Shown: positions 1-5,093 of the stretch, one piece after another
Position numbering within the stretch: position 1 is the stretch's first letter
How the letters are laid out: each line of letters starts with the position of its first letter
DNA from: Piscirickettsiaceae bacterium
GTDB lineage: Bacteria; Pseudomonadota; Gammaproteobacteria; Nitrosococcales; Methylophagaceae
Direction of reading: 5' to 3'
Length of the DNA: 5,093 bases
Assembly: GCA_018646825.1 (NCBI GenBank)
Contig: JABGUA010000189.1
Span: 1-5,093 of the forward strand
The notes under the pieces: generated by a model
Told to the model about the DNA's origin: nothing
Seen by the model: the letters and a program-made list of their open reading frames with translations, nothing else
Databases searched by the model: none
Program-made: the position numbers and the translations under genes

Positions 1-1
1 A

Positions 2-583
2 GACGCTAAGCAAAAAGTTGAAGCTGAGAAAAAGCGTTTAGCTGAAGAGGAACGGTTGGTCGAAGAGAAAAAAGCGGCAGAACTCCAGAAGAAGAAAGCA
101 GTAGAAGAGGAAAAGCGGAAAGCCGAAGAAGCGAAGAAGTTAAAAGCGGAAAAAGAACGTAAAGAGGCTGAAGAAAAGAAACGTAAAGAAGCTGAGAAAA
201 AACGCTTGGCAGACGAAGCGCGCCGTAAAAAAGAAGAGGCGGATAGGTTGTTGCAAGAAAGTCTTGCCGCCGAAGAGCAAGAAAGAGAGGACAATCGTAT
301 TTCGGGTGTTGTGAATCAGCATATGGGTATGATTCGTCAGCGGATTAAACGTTATTGGAGTGAGCCAGGTAACGCGACGCAGGGCATGCAGTGTACTTTG
401 CGAGTGACTTTATTGCCGGGTGGTGATGTCAGAGAAGTGGCAGTGATAAAAAGTAGCGGCAATGCTATTTTTGATCGATCGGCAGAGTCTGCCGTCTATA
501 AAGCGGCACCTTGGCCTCAACCAAGTGATCCAAAAGCGGCAGCGGCGTTGAGAGATTTTACATTTGTTTTTAGGCCTAAGTAG
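2..583 (+). CDS. tolA: TolA, C-terminal part (partial at left edge)
   Basis: This is the 3' end of tolA, the inner-membrane protein that crosses the periplasm and couples the proton-motive force (through TolQR) to TolB and Pal at the outer membrane. The frame is open from base 2, so the real start lies outside the window; the in-frame TTG at 56 is not a credible start. Visible residues 1-96 are an uninterrupted Lys/Glu/Ala/Arg-rich stretch with no Pro or Gly, the long helical domain II. Residues 97-193 form the globular domain III: an RIKRYW segment, then QCTLRVTLLPGGDV, then AESAVYKAAPWPQPSDP, and a terminal FVFRPK, matching the TolA/TonB C-terminal fold. The N-terminal membrane anchor is missing. 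There is one cysteine (local residue 131, bases 392-394); E. coli domain III has two that form a disulfide. The tolB gene follows after 11 bp. Identity is firm from both sequence and context. Confidence 0.95.
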   Translation, partial: DAKQKVEAEKKRLAEEERLVEEKKAAELQKKKAVEEEKRKAEEAKKLKAEKERKEAEEKKRKEAEKKRLADEARRKKEEADRLLQESLAAEEQEREDNRISGVVNQHMGMIRQRIKRYWSEPGNATQGMQCTLRVTLLPGGDVREVAVIKSSGNAIFDRSAESAVYKAAPWPQPSDPKAAAALRDFTFVFRPK

Positions 584-587
584 AGGG
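583..587 (+). promoter_or_regulatory. Shine-Dalgarno site of tolB
   Basis: A GAGGG block whose first G is the last base of the tolA stop codon lies 7 bases before the tolB ATG at 595. It supports that start and suggests tolB is translated from the same message as tolA, with ribosomes ending tolA next to the tolB initiation site. Confidence 0.6.
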
Positions 588-594
588 CAGAACC

Positions 595-1893
595 ATGATC
601 AAAAGTTTATTTATCGGACTGTGGCTATTTGTAATGTTAATACCATGGCAGGCAAGAGCCGAATTGGTTATCGAAATTACCGGCGGCTCAGAAGCAGCGC
701 TACCTATTGCTGTTGTACCCTTCGGATATGATGGTTTTGTACCGCAGGCAGATATTTCAGCCATTGTTAAAAATGATTTAGAGCGAAGTGGTCGCTTCGC
801 ACCACTTCCTCAAAAAGACTTAATTTCTAGCCCACATGAAAAAAGTGAGATCAATTTTAAAGATTGGCGACTGCTGCGTTCGGAAGGATTATTAGTGGGT
901 AAGGTGAGTAGTGTTGATGGCCAAACCTATCAAGTGCAATTTCAGCTATTTGATGTTTATAAAGCACAACAGTTAGTTGGCAAGCGGTACCAGGTTCCTG
1001 CTTCAGGTTTACGCCGTGTAGCACATCAAATAGCCGATCAAGTTTATCAAGCATTAACGGGAGAGAAAGGGGTCTTCTCTACTCGCTTAGCTTTCGTTTC
1101 AGTACTTAAGAATGCCGATGGCAGTCGCCGTTATGCATTACAAATTTCAGATTCAGATGGGGCGAATCCGCGTACGGTTTTGCAATCTAAGCAAGCAATA
1201 TTGTCTCCAAGTTGGTCTCCTGATGGCGAGCGATTAAGTTATGTGTCTTTTGAAAATGGTAAGGCTGAAATTTTCACTCAAGAAATGCGGAGTGGAACGA
1301 GAACTGCTCTGGCCAGTTTTAAAGAGCTAAATAGCGCACCAAGCTGGTCTCCAGATGGACGGAAATTAGCGATGACTTTGTCAAAGGGAGGGAACCCTGA
1401 AATTTATGTTATGGATATCGCGACTAAAGCGTTGACGCGTGTTACACATAGCTCTCAAGCTATCGATACGGAAGCTGTTTGGATGCCGAATGGCAAAGAG
1501 TTAGTGTTTACTTCGGATAGAGGAGGTCGGCCACAAATTTATAAAGTACCGGCAACAGGCGGTCGTGCGGAGCGGATAACATTTGAAGGCCGCTATAATG
1601 CCTCGCCAGATATCTCACCAGATGGCCGTTATCTAGCCATGGTGCATGGTCTTAATGGCAAATTTTACATTGCGGTGCAAGATTTAGAGTCCGGTGCGGT
1701 TAATGTGCTAACTGAACGTGGTAAAGATGAGTCGCCGAGCTTTGCGCCTAATGGTCACCTGATCCTGTATGCTACCGAGCAAAATGGTAAAGGTATCTTG
1801 GCAGCGGTGTCAGTAGATGGTGGTTTTCATCAACGTTTGGGTGAAACAGGTATTGATGTGCGTGAACCAGCATGGTCACCAATCAGAAAATAA
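595..1893 (+). CDS. tolB: TolB, periplasmic beta-propeller of the Tol-Pal system
   Basis: TolB is the periplasmic component that binds Pal and is released from it by TolA during the Tol-Pal cycle. The 432-residue product is close to the E. coli length (about 430). A Sec signal peptide is clear: Lys3, a hydrophobic core, then ARA, with cleavage expected after residue 22 to give mature ELVIEITGG. That N-terminal strand corresponds to the TolB segment that interacts with TolA. An alpha/beta domain containing PIAVVPF spans roughly residues 23-160. The propeller follows, with WSPDG-type blade motifs at 207-211, 251-255, 296-300 (WMPNG), 340-344 (ISPDG), 383-387 (FAPNG) and a last WSP at 427-429. 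The start at 595 is supported by a GAGGG site and by the position of the signal peptide. It lies 11 bp after tolA and 21 bp before pal, within the same operon. No truncation or odd residues were seen. Confidence 0.98.
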   Translation: MIKSLFIGLWLFVMLIPWQARAELVIEITGGSEAALPIAVVPFGYDGFVPQADISAIVKNDLERSGRFAPLPQKDLISSPHEKSEINFKDWRLLRSEGLLVGKVSSVDGQTYQVQFQLFDVYKAQQLVGKRYQVPASGLRRVAHQIADQVYQALTGEKGVFSTRLAFVSVLKNADGSRRYALQISDSDGANPRTVLQSKQAILSPSWSPDGERLSYVSFENGKAEIFTQEMRSGTRTALASFKELNSAPSWSPDGRKLAMTLSKGGNPEIYVMDIATKALTRVTHSSQAIDTEAVWMPNGKELVFTSDRGGRPQIYKVPATGGRAERITFEGRYNASPDISPDGRYLAMVHGLNGKFYIAVQDLESGAVNVLTERGKDESPSFAPNGHLILYATEQNGKGILAAVSVDGGFHQRLGETGIDVREPAWSPIRK

Positions 1894-1902
1894 ATAATCA
1901 AC

Positions 1903-1907
1903 AGGAG
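1903..1907 (+). promoter_or_regulatory. Shine-Dalgarno site of pal
   Basis: AGGAG, a near-consensus site 7 bases before the pal ATG at 1915, is the best ribosome-binding site visible in this window. A strong independent site fits Pal being an abundant lipoprotein needed in excess over TolB. Confidence 0.75.
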
Positions 1908-1914
1908 TTTTCCT

Positions 1915-2508
1915 ATGAAATTAGTTAAATTAAGTTCAGTTGCTTTTGCACTGGTATGGTTATCGGGCTGTAATACCTTAGGCTTGAATGGTAATGATGA
2001 TGGTTTGATGGATGGCGAAGATGGTGTCATTGTTGAGGATCGGGGGATTACAACTGGTGGTATTGATGGTGACGGTGTTAATGGCTCTGATATCGGTGAT
2101 GGTGCAGAGACTCAGGTCATTGTGGGTGAGGATGCTTATCAAGGAGATAGCCTTGATGATCCAGCCAATGCCTTGTCAAACCGTGTTGTTTACTTTGAAT
2201 ATGATAGTAGCTCGGTCAGAGAACAAGACTACTTAACACTAGAAGCACATGCTGCTTATTTGGCTGACAATCCTACAGCAAGAGTTAGACTGGAAGGCCA
2301 TACCGATCAACGTGGTTCTAGAGAATATAACTTGGCATTAGGTGAGCGTCGTGCACTGGCTATTCGTCAGATTTTAATGATTCAAGGGGCGAGTGTTAAT
2401 CAATTTCAGGTCACGAGCTTTGGTGAGGAACGTCCTCAAAGTGAAGGTGATGGCGAAGTGAACTGGCAGAATAACCGCCGTGTTGAGTTAATTTACACAG
2501 GCCGATAA
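1915..2508 (+). CDS. pal: Pal, peptidoglycan-associated outer-membrane lipoprotein
   Basis: Pal anchors the outer membrane to peptidoglycan and is the outer-membrane partner of TolB and TolA. The 197-residue product begins with a lipoprotein signal peptide (Lys2, Lys5, hydrophobic core) ending in the lipobox LSGC, with lipidation expected at Cys19. The +2 residue is Asn, not Asp, so Lol sorting to the outer membrane is expected. Residues 20-82 form a linker with about 17 acidic and 15 Gly residues and only one basic residue (Arg43). The OmpA-like domain runs from about residue 88 (RVVYFEYDSSSV) to the end. It contains LEGHTDQRGSREYNLALGER at 126-145, with Asp131 and Arg146 spaced as in the diaminopimelate-binding pair of OmpA-family domains, and NNRRVELIY near the C-terminus. 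It is longer than E. coli Pal (173 residues), mainly because of the linker. The stop codon overlaps the start of cpoB. Confidence 0.98.
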   Translation: MKLVKLSSVAFALVWLSGCNTLGLNGNDDGLMDGEDGVIVEDRGITTGGIDGDGVNGSDIGDGAETQVIVGEDAYQGDSLDDPANALSNRVVYFEYDSSSVREQDYLTLEAHAAYLADNPTARVRLEGHTDQRGSREYNLALGERRALAIRQILMIQGASVNQFQVTSFGEERPQSEGDGEVNWQNNRRVELIYTGR

Positions 2509-2513
2509 TGATG
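2506..2513 (+). promoter_or_regulatory. pal/cpoB stop-start overlap (TAATGATG)
   Basis: The pal TAA (2506-2508) and the cpoB ATG (2508-2510) share one base, and a second ATG follows directly at 2511. The sequence before it has no good purine-rich site. Termination-reinitiation coupling is the likely way cpoB is translated, and either ATG could be used. Confidence 0.65.
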
Positions 2514-3344
2514 AAAAATGTATTAAAGAAAAGTCTTGTCGTTAGCTTATTGATAGTTCCAATGACATGCCAAGTTGCTTGGGCAGCTGATGAAGTGTTA
2601 CTAGAACGAATAGCCAGATTGGAGCGGATAGTGAAAGGCCAAGGTTTGGTCTCTCTTTTAGGTCGCGTTGATCAATTACAAAACGAAGTGCAACGACTGA
2701 ATGGTGATAATGAGACATTGCGTCATCAACTTGAAACGATGAAGCGCCGTCAGCGTGAAATGTATATTGATTTGGATGGTCGCTTGCAGTCAAATATGAC
2801 AGCAGTACCGCCGAAAGAGGCACCTGGTATAACGACATTAGAAACGGTTGATGTACCTAAACGTACGGTTTCAGTTGTTGAAAAATCAACTGAAACTGTG
2901 GCCAAAGTTGCGGCGGTCAAAGCACCAACAGAATTACCCGCCTCGCCGGTAGCGGTCGAAAATGGTGAAGCTGCTTATCAGGCTGCTTTACAGACATTGA
3001 GAGGGGGCCAGTATGAAGAGGCCATTACGGCGTTAGCTGTTTTCCCAGAACAATATCCTCAAAGTAGCTATTTGCCAAATGCCTATTATTGGCAAGGCGA
3101 AGCAAATTATGTGTTACGAAACTTTGATGCGGCCATTGCTGCTTTTCAAACAGTGATAGAACAATTTCCAGTCAGTAGCAAGGTCGCAGATGCAATGTTA
3201 AAGCAGGCCTTTAGTCAGTACGAGTTGGGCCAAGTTGATGTGGCAACAGTAAACTTGAAGAAAGTGATGGATGAGTATCCAACGACGTCTGCCGCACGAC
3301 TAGCAAAAGTGCGTTTAGCGCGAATGGAAAAAGAAGGTAATTAA
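2508..3344 (+). CDS. cpoB: CpoB (YbgF), periplasmic coiled-coil/TPR cell division coordinator
   Basis: CpoB is a periplasmic protein that binds TolA and, in E. coli, coordinates PBP1B-dependent septal peptidoglycan synthesis with outer-membrane constriction. The 278-residue product has a Sec signal peptide (Lys3, Lys7, Lys8, hydrophobic core, AWA) with cleavage likely after residue 26. Residues 28-95 form a heptad-rich coiled coil (ERIARLERIV, then RVDQLQNEVQRL), the trimerisation segment of the family. A low-complexity Pro/Val/Thr linker covers about 97-150. Three TPR-like repeats occupy about 153-272, with the signatures GGQYEEAITAL, RNFDAAIAAF and GQVDVATVNL and FPEQYP/EQFP/DEYP helix ends. 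The ATG at 2508 shares its A with the pal stop (TAATG), and a second in-frame ATG at 2511 is an equally possible start. No strong ribosome-binding site is visible, which fits translational coupling to pal. The family and synteny are unambiguous. Confidence 0.95.
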   Translation: MMKNVLKKSLVVSLLIVPMTCQVAWAADEVLLERIARLERIVKGQGLVSLLGRVDQLQNEVQRLNGDNETLRHQLETMKRRQREMYIDLDGRLQSNMTAVPPKEAPGITTLETVDVPKRTVSVVEKSTETVAKVAAVKAPTELPASPVAVENGEAAYQAALQTLRGGQYEEAITALAVFPEQYPQSSYLPNAYYWQGEANYVLRNFDAAIAAFQTVIEQFPVSSKVADAMLKQAFSQYELGQVDVATVNLKKVMDEYPTTSAARLAKVRLARMEKEGN

Positions 3345-3357
3345 GTTTTAGGTTTTT

Positions 3358-4002
3358 ATGTCTGTTCAATGTCGTGTCACAGAAATATTTTATTCCTTGC
3401 AAGGTGAAACTAGGACAGTTGGGTTGCCCACTGTTTTTGTACGCCTGACAGGTTGCCCTCTTCGCTGTACTTTCTGCGATACGGCCTATGCTTTTCATGG
3501 CGGTGAGAAGATGGATCTTAATGAGATTGTGGCCAAAGTCCAAAGTTATAAACCACGTTATGTCACGGTAACAGGCGGTGAACCGCTAGCTCAGAAATCC
3601 TGTTTTCCATTACTGACCGCGCTATGTGATCTTGGTGTCGAAGTCTCGCTTGAAACCAGTGGGGCAATCGATATTAGTAATGTTGACCCACGTGTCGTCT
3701 GCGTCATGGATTTGAAAACACCAGGTTCTGGAGAGGAAGCCAAAAACCGCTATGACAATATTGAGCTGCTAAAACCGATTGATCAGGTTAAGTTTGTGGT
3801 GTGTCACCGTGATGATTATGACTGGGCAGTGAATAAGCTGGCGGAATATCATTTGAATGATCAGTGTGAAGTGTTATTTTCACCAATCCATGGTGAACTC
3901 AATCCAGCGGATTTAGCGGACTGGGTTGTAGAAGATAATTTGCCAGTTAGAATGCAACTCCAAATGCACAAATACCTTTGGAATGATGAGCCGGGCCGAT
4001 GA
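3358..4002 (+). CDS. queE: QueE, 7-carboxy-7-deazaguanine synthase (radical SAM)
   Basis: QueE converts 6-carboxy-5,6,7,8-tetrahydropterin to 7-carboxy-7-deazaguanine, using S-adenosylmethionine, a 4Fe-4S cluster and Mg2+. This is the ring-contraction step toward preQ0 and queuosine in the cytoplasm. The 214-residue product has the FYSLQGE substrate/SAM-entry motif at 11-17 and the cluster motif CX3CX2C at Cys33, Cys37 and Cys40. It also has the SAM-binding TGGEP at 72-76, LETSG at 98-102, and MDLKTPGSG at 117 onward. QGETRTVG with RLTGCPLRC resembles the Pseudomonas-type QueE more than the E. coli one. The ATG at 3358 is preceded by a modest AGG at 3350-3352. The gene starts 13 bp after cpoB, so it probably shares the tol transcript, and it overlaps queC by 4 bp. 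QueD, which makes the substrate, is not in the window. Confidence 0.96.
   Translation: MSVQCRVTEIFYSLQGETRTVGLPTVFVRLTGCPLRCTFCDTAYAFHGGEKMDLNEIVAKVQSYKPRYVTVTGGEPLAQKSCFPLLTALCDLGVEVSLETSGAIDISNVDPRVVCVMDLKTPGSGEEAKNRYDNIELLKPIDQVKFVVCHRDDYDWAVNKLAEYHLNDQCEVLFSPIHGELNPADLADWVVEDNLPVRMQLQMHKYLWNDEPGR
3999..4002 (+). promoter_or_regulatory. queE/queC ATGA overlap
   Basis: The queC ATG (3999-4001) overlaps the queE TGA (4000-4002). There is only a weak G-rich stretch upstream inside queE, so coupled translation of the two consecutive pathway enzymes is likely. Confidence 0.7.
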
Positions 4003-4667
4003 AGCGTGCAATTGTTTTATTGTCGGGAGGCTTAGACTCGGTTACGGCGTTAGCGATGGCGAGAGAGCAGGGCTTTGCCTGTTATACCTTAAGCTTTAAC
4101 TATGGCCAACGTCATTACGCTGAATTAGATGCAGCAAAGATTTTGTCGAATCAAAATGGTGCGGTTGAGCATAAGGTCATTGATATTGATTTGAGTTCCA
4201 TTGGGGGCTCAGCACTAACTGATTCTAATATAGCGGTGCCCGAACATTATGAAGAAGGGATACCGGTGACCTATGTGCCGGCAAGGAATACCGTTTTTCT
4301 GTCAATTGCGTTAGGTTGGGCAGAAGTGATGTCTGCACAAGCGATCTTTGTTGGCGTTAACGCTGTTGATTATTCCGGTTACCCAGATTGTCGCCCAGCC
4401 TTTATTAGCGCGTTCGAGCAACTAGCGAATGTGGCGACGAAAGCGGGTGTAGAAGGACAAAAGCTGACATTAGAAGCGCCGCTGATGACAATGACGAAAG
4501 CCGATATTATTCAACAAGGCATCCGTTTAGGGATTGACTACAGTCAAACAATTTCTTGTTATCAAGCAGATCAAGATGGAAAAGCTTGCGGCAAATGCGA
4601 CTCTTGCCGTTTTCGGCAGCAAGGTTTTGAGCAAGCCGGTGTTATTGATCCGACCCGCTATCAATAA
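3999..4667 (+). CDS. queC: QueC, 7-cyano-7-deazaguanine (preQ0) synthase
   Basis: QueC uses ATP and ammonia to convert 7-carboxy-7-deazaguanine, the QueE product, to the nitrile preQ0, the precursor of queuosine. The 222-residue product is of normal length. The PP-loop ATP-binding motif SGGLDS is at residues 9-14, followed by FNYGQRH at 33-39, YVPARNT at 92-98 and a YSGYPDCRP block ending at residue 133. Four cysteines (187, 197, 200, 203, in the pattern C-X9-C-X2-C-X2-C) form the expected zinc site. The ATG sits inside the queE stop region (ATGA, 4 bp overlap), so QueE and QueC are probably translationally coupled. The gene ends in two in-frame stops, TAA then TGA. All expected catalytic and metal-binding residues are present. 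Confidence 0.97.
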   Translation: MKRAIVLLSGGLDSVTALAMAREQGFACYTLSFNYGQRHYAELDAAKILSNQNGAVEHKVIDIDLSSIGGSALTDSNIAVPEHYEEGIPVTYVPARNTVFLSIALGWAEVMSAQAIFVGVNAVDYSGYPDCRPAFISAFEQLANVATKAGVEGQKLTLEAPLMTMTKADIIQQGIRLGIDYSQTISCYQADQDGKACGKCDSCRFRQQGFEQAGVIDPTRYQ

Positions 4668-4804
4668 TGAATGAAGGTTGTTTGCTAAGTCAGCTTTAAT
4701 AGATAAGATAGCGCCGAGGGGATTAAACAGTCGCAAAGCGGTGATGCTTTCCAATGCTTTTGTGCACTAAAGGCACTGTTACTAGGCTTTATTCGTTTTT
4801 ATAC

Positions 4805-4832
4805 TTGCCATTTCTGATAAATCGGGTATTAT
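4805..4832 (+). promoter_or_regulatory. Probable sigma-70 promoter of tRNA-Lys
   Basis: TTGCCA (4805-4810) and TATTAT (4827-4832) are separated by 16 bp and lie 14 bp before the first base of the tRNA. Each hexamer is close to the sigma-70 consensus. The following CCGCGC is a GC-rich discriminator of the kind seen at stringently controlled stable-RNA promoters. Transcription would start about 4839-4840, giving a very short 5' leader. This is a motif-based inference. Confidence 0.7.
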
Positions 4833-4846
4833 TCCGCGCTTGGTTT

Positions 4847-4922
4847 GGGCCGTTAGCTCAGTTGGTAGAGCACCGGACTTTTAATCCGATGGTCCCGCGT
4901 TCGAGTCGCGGACGGCCCACCA
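4847..4922 (+). tRNA. tRNA-Lys, anticodon TTT
   Basis: A complete 76-base cloverleaf can be folded by hand. The acceptor stem is 4847-4853 with 4912-4918 (seven Watson-Crick pairs). The D stem is GCTC 4856-4859 with GAGC 4868-4871. The anticodon stem is 4873-4877 with 4885-4889, and the loop CTTTTAA has anticodon TTT at 4880-4882. The T stem is CCGCG 4895-4899 with CGCGG 4907-4911, and the loop is TTCGAGT. The discriminator is A4919 and CCA is encoded at 4920-4922. It decodes AAA and AAG. The outermost anticodon-stem pair (27-43, C4873 and A4889) is a C-A mismatch; all other stem pairs are canonical. The gene lies 179 bp after queC and upstream of the rRNA leader. Confidence 0.97.
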
Positions 4923-4956
4923 AATTCAAACCTTCGCTCTGTATTATATTCCGGTG

Positions 4957-4977
4957 TTTTAAATTAGTTTTAGAATT
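4957..4977 (+). promoter_or_regulatory. A/T-rich tract upstream of the rRNA promoter, possible UP element
   Basis: This is an almost pure A/T stretch with T and A runs (TTTTAAATTAGTTTT and following). It lies roughly at -48 to -68 relative to the expected start. It is a plausible binding site for the C-terminal domain of the RNA polymerase alpha subunit, as at other rRNA promoters. The position is slightly distal and the assignment rests on composition alone. Confidence 0.4.
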
Positions 4978-4990
4978 CAGCAATAACAGA

Positions 4991-5018
4991 TTGACAGGTC
5001 AGTGAGAGGCTGTATAAT
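4991..5018 (+). promoter_or_regulatory. Strong sigma-70 promoter of an rRNA operon
   Basis: The -35 hexamer TTGACA (4991-4996) and the -10 hexamer TATAAT (5013-5018) both match the consensus exactly. They are separated by 16 bp, the spacing typical of rRNA P1 promoters. Initiation is expected near 5025. The boxA element downstream identifies the transcript as a ribosomal RNA precursor. A TCTCGC discriminator follows the -10. Confidence 0.9.
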
Positions 5019-5026
5019 TCTCGCTT

Positions 5027-5056
5027 CTTTGTAGCAGACACGACGTTGCGACAAAG
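5027..5056 (+). promoter_or_regulatory. Hairpin in the rRNA leader, boxB-like position
   Basis: CTTTGT (5027-5032) pairs with ACAAAG (5051-5056), and GCA (5034-5036) pairs with TGC (5047-5049). An A-G mismatch separates the two helices and there is a 10-base loop. The stem would form at the very 5' end of the transcript, directly before boxA, where rRNA leaders carry a boxB-type hairpin. The structure was paired by hand and no folding energy was computed. Confidence 0.55.
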
Positions 5057-5057
5057 C

Positions 5058-5066
5058 GCTCTTTAA
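5058..5066 (+). promoter_or_regulatory. boxA antitermination element of the rRNA leader
   Basis: GCTCTTTAA matches the core of the bacterial rRNA boxA consensus (TGCTCTTTAACA), the RNA site bound by NusB and NusE that starts antitermination on rRNA operons. It lies about 33 bases after the expected transcription start, immediately after a hairpin, which is the standard leader arrangement. Confidence 0.85.
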
Positions 5067-5085
5067 AAAAATAATATCAAGTAAT

Positions 5086-5093
5086 CTATGTGG
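5086..5093 (+). promoter_or_regulatory. Partial boxC-like motif at the right edge of the rRNA leader
   Basis: CTATGTGG at the window edge resembles the TGTGTGGG boxC-type motif found downstream of boxA in gammaproteobacterial rRNA leaders. It is cut by the window end, so only its position after boxA and partial match support it. The 16S rRNA gene is expected further right and is not present here. Confidence 0.45.

Noticed and set aside
2..289. Short-period repeats rich in AAAG/GAAG, considered as a DNA repeat array.
   Set aside because: They are explained by the Lys/Glu/Ala helical domain of TolA; the reading frame is uninterrupted and codons vary.
2012..2236. A 74-residue open frame inside pal in another reading frame.
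   Set aside because: It is a by-product of the repetitive GAT-GGT coding of the acidic Pal linker; the pal frame itself is certain.
4733..4804. Possible rho-independent terminator after queC: AAAGC/GCTTT hairpin (4735-4750), GTGC/GCAC hairpin (4762-4776), and an imperfect AAAG/CTTT hairpin (4769-4790) followed by a T5 run at 4796-4800.
   Set aside because: The stems are only 4-5 bp and poor in GC, and the first two lack a T-run. The third has a G-G mismatch and the T-run is offset by several bases. None meets the usual standard, so the end of the que transcript stays undefined.
4847..4922. tRNA-Lys gene as a possible integration site for a mobile element.
   Set aside because: No integrase gene and no direct repeat of the tRNA 3' end was seen in the short flanks; the following DNA is an rRNA leader.
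2..4922. Idea that the Lys-rich TolA and the nearby tRNA-Lys gene form a deliberate supply-and-demand pair.
   Set aside because: tRNAs act in trans, so proximity gives no advantage, and conserved synteny is explanation enough.
4923..4950. TATTAT at 4942-4947 as a second rRNA promoter -10 box.
   Set aside because: No acceptable -35 hexamer is found at 15-19 bp upstream; the spacing region overlaps the tRNA 3' end.
4754..5005. An 83-residue open frame on the + strand across the tRNA gene.
   Set aside because: It runs straight through tRNA-Lys and both stable-RNA promoter regions, has no ribosome-binding site and no recognisable protein features.

Overview
The window comes from a gammaproteobacterium of moderate GC content, probably in the mid-40s percent by eye. 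It carries a conserved chromosomal housekeeping block rather than an accessory region or mobile element. The order tolA-tolB-pal-cpoB-queE-queC followed by tRNA-Lys is one I know from Pseudomonas-type gammaproteobacteria. The QueE protein is also of that type. The base composition is lower than usual for Pseudomonas, so a marine, methylotrophic or Thiotrichales-like gammaproteobacterium is a reasonable guess, but the genus cannot be fixed from this sequence.

Layout, all on the + strand. Positions 2-583 hold the 3' part of tolA, open at the left edge. tolB (595-1893), pal (1915-2508) and cpoB (2508-3344) complete the Tol-Pal cell-envelope genes. queE (3358-4002) and queC (3999-4667) follow with 13 bp and -4 bp spacing and encode two steps of 7-deazaguanine (preQ0/queuosine) synthesis. 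After queC there is about 180 bp of non-coding DNA containing a sigma-70 type promoter, then a complete tRNA-Lys(UUU) gene with encoded CCA (4847-4922). The last ~100 bp contain a promoter with perfect -35 and -10 hexamers, a 5' hairpin, a boxA antitermination element and a partial boxC-like motif. This is the leader of a ribosomal RNA operon whose 16S gene should begin just beyond the right edge.

How the genes work together. TolA (inner membrane, spanning the periplasm), TolB (periplasmic propeller) and Pal (outer-membrane lipoprotein that binds peptidoglycan) form the trans-envelope Tol-Pal machine that constricts the outer membrane at division. CpoB links this machine to septal peptidoglycan synthesis. 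QueE and QueC make 7-carboxy-7-deazaguanine and then preQ0, which becomes queuosine at the wobble base of tRNA Asp, Asn, His and Tyr. The tight spacing and overlaps suggest one transcript from the tol genes to queC, with the tRNA and rRNA genes driven by their own promoters.

I found no new defence, mobile or otherwise undescribed system. The points most worth a second look are the adjacency of the tol-pal-que block to an rRNA operon, the long acidic Asp-Gly linker of Pal, the unpaired cysteine in the TolA C-terminal domain, a C-A mismatch at the top of the tRNA-Lys anticodon stem, and the operon link between queE and division genes.
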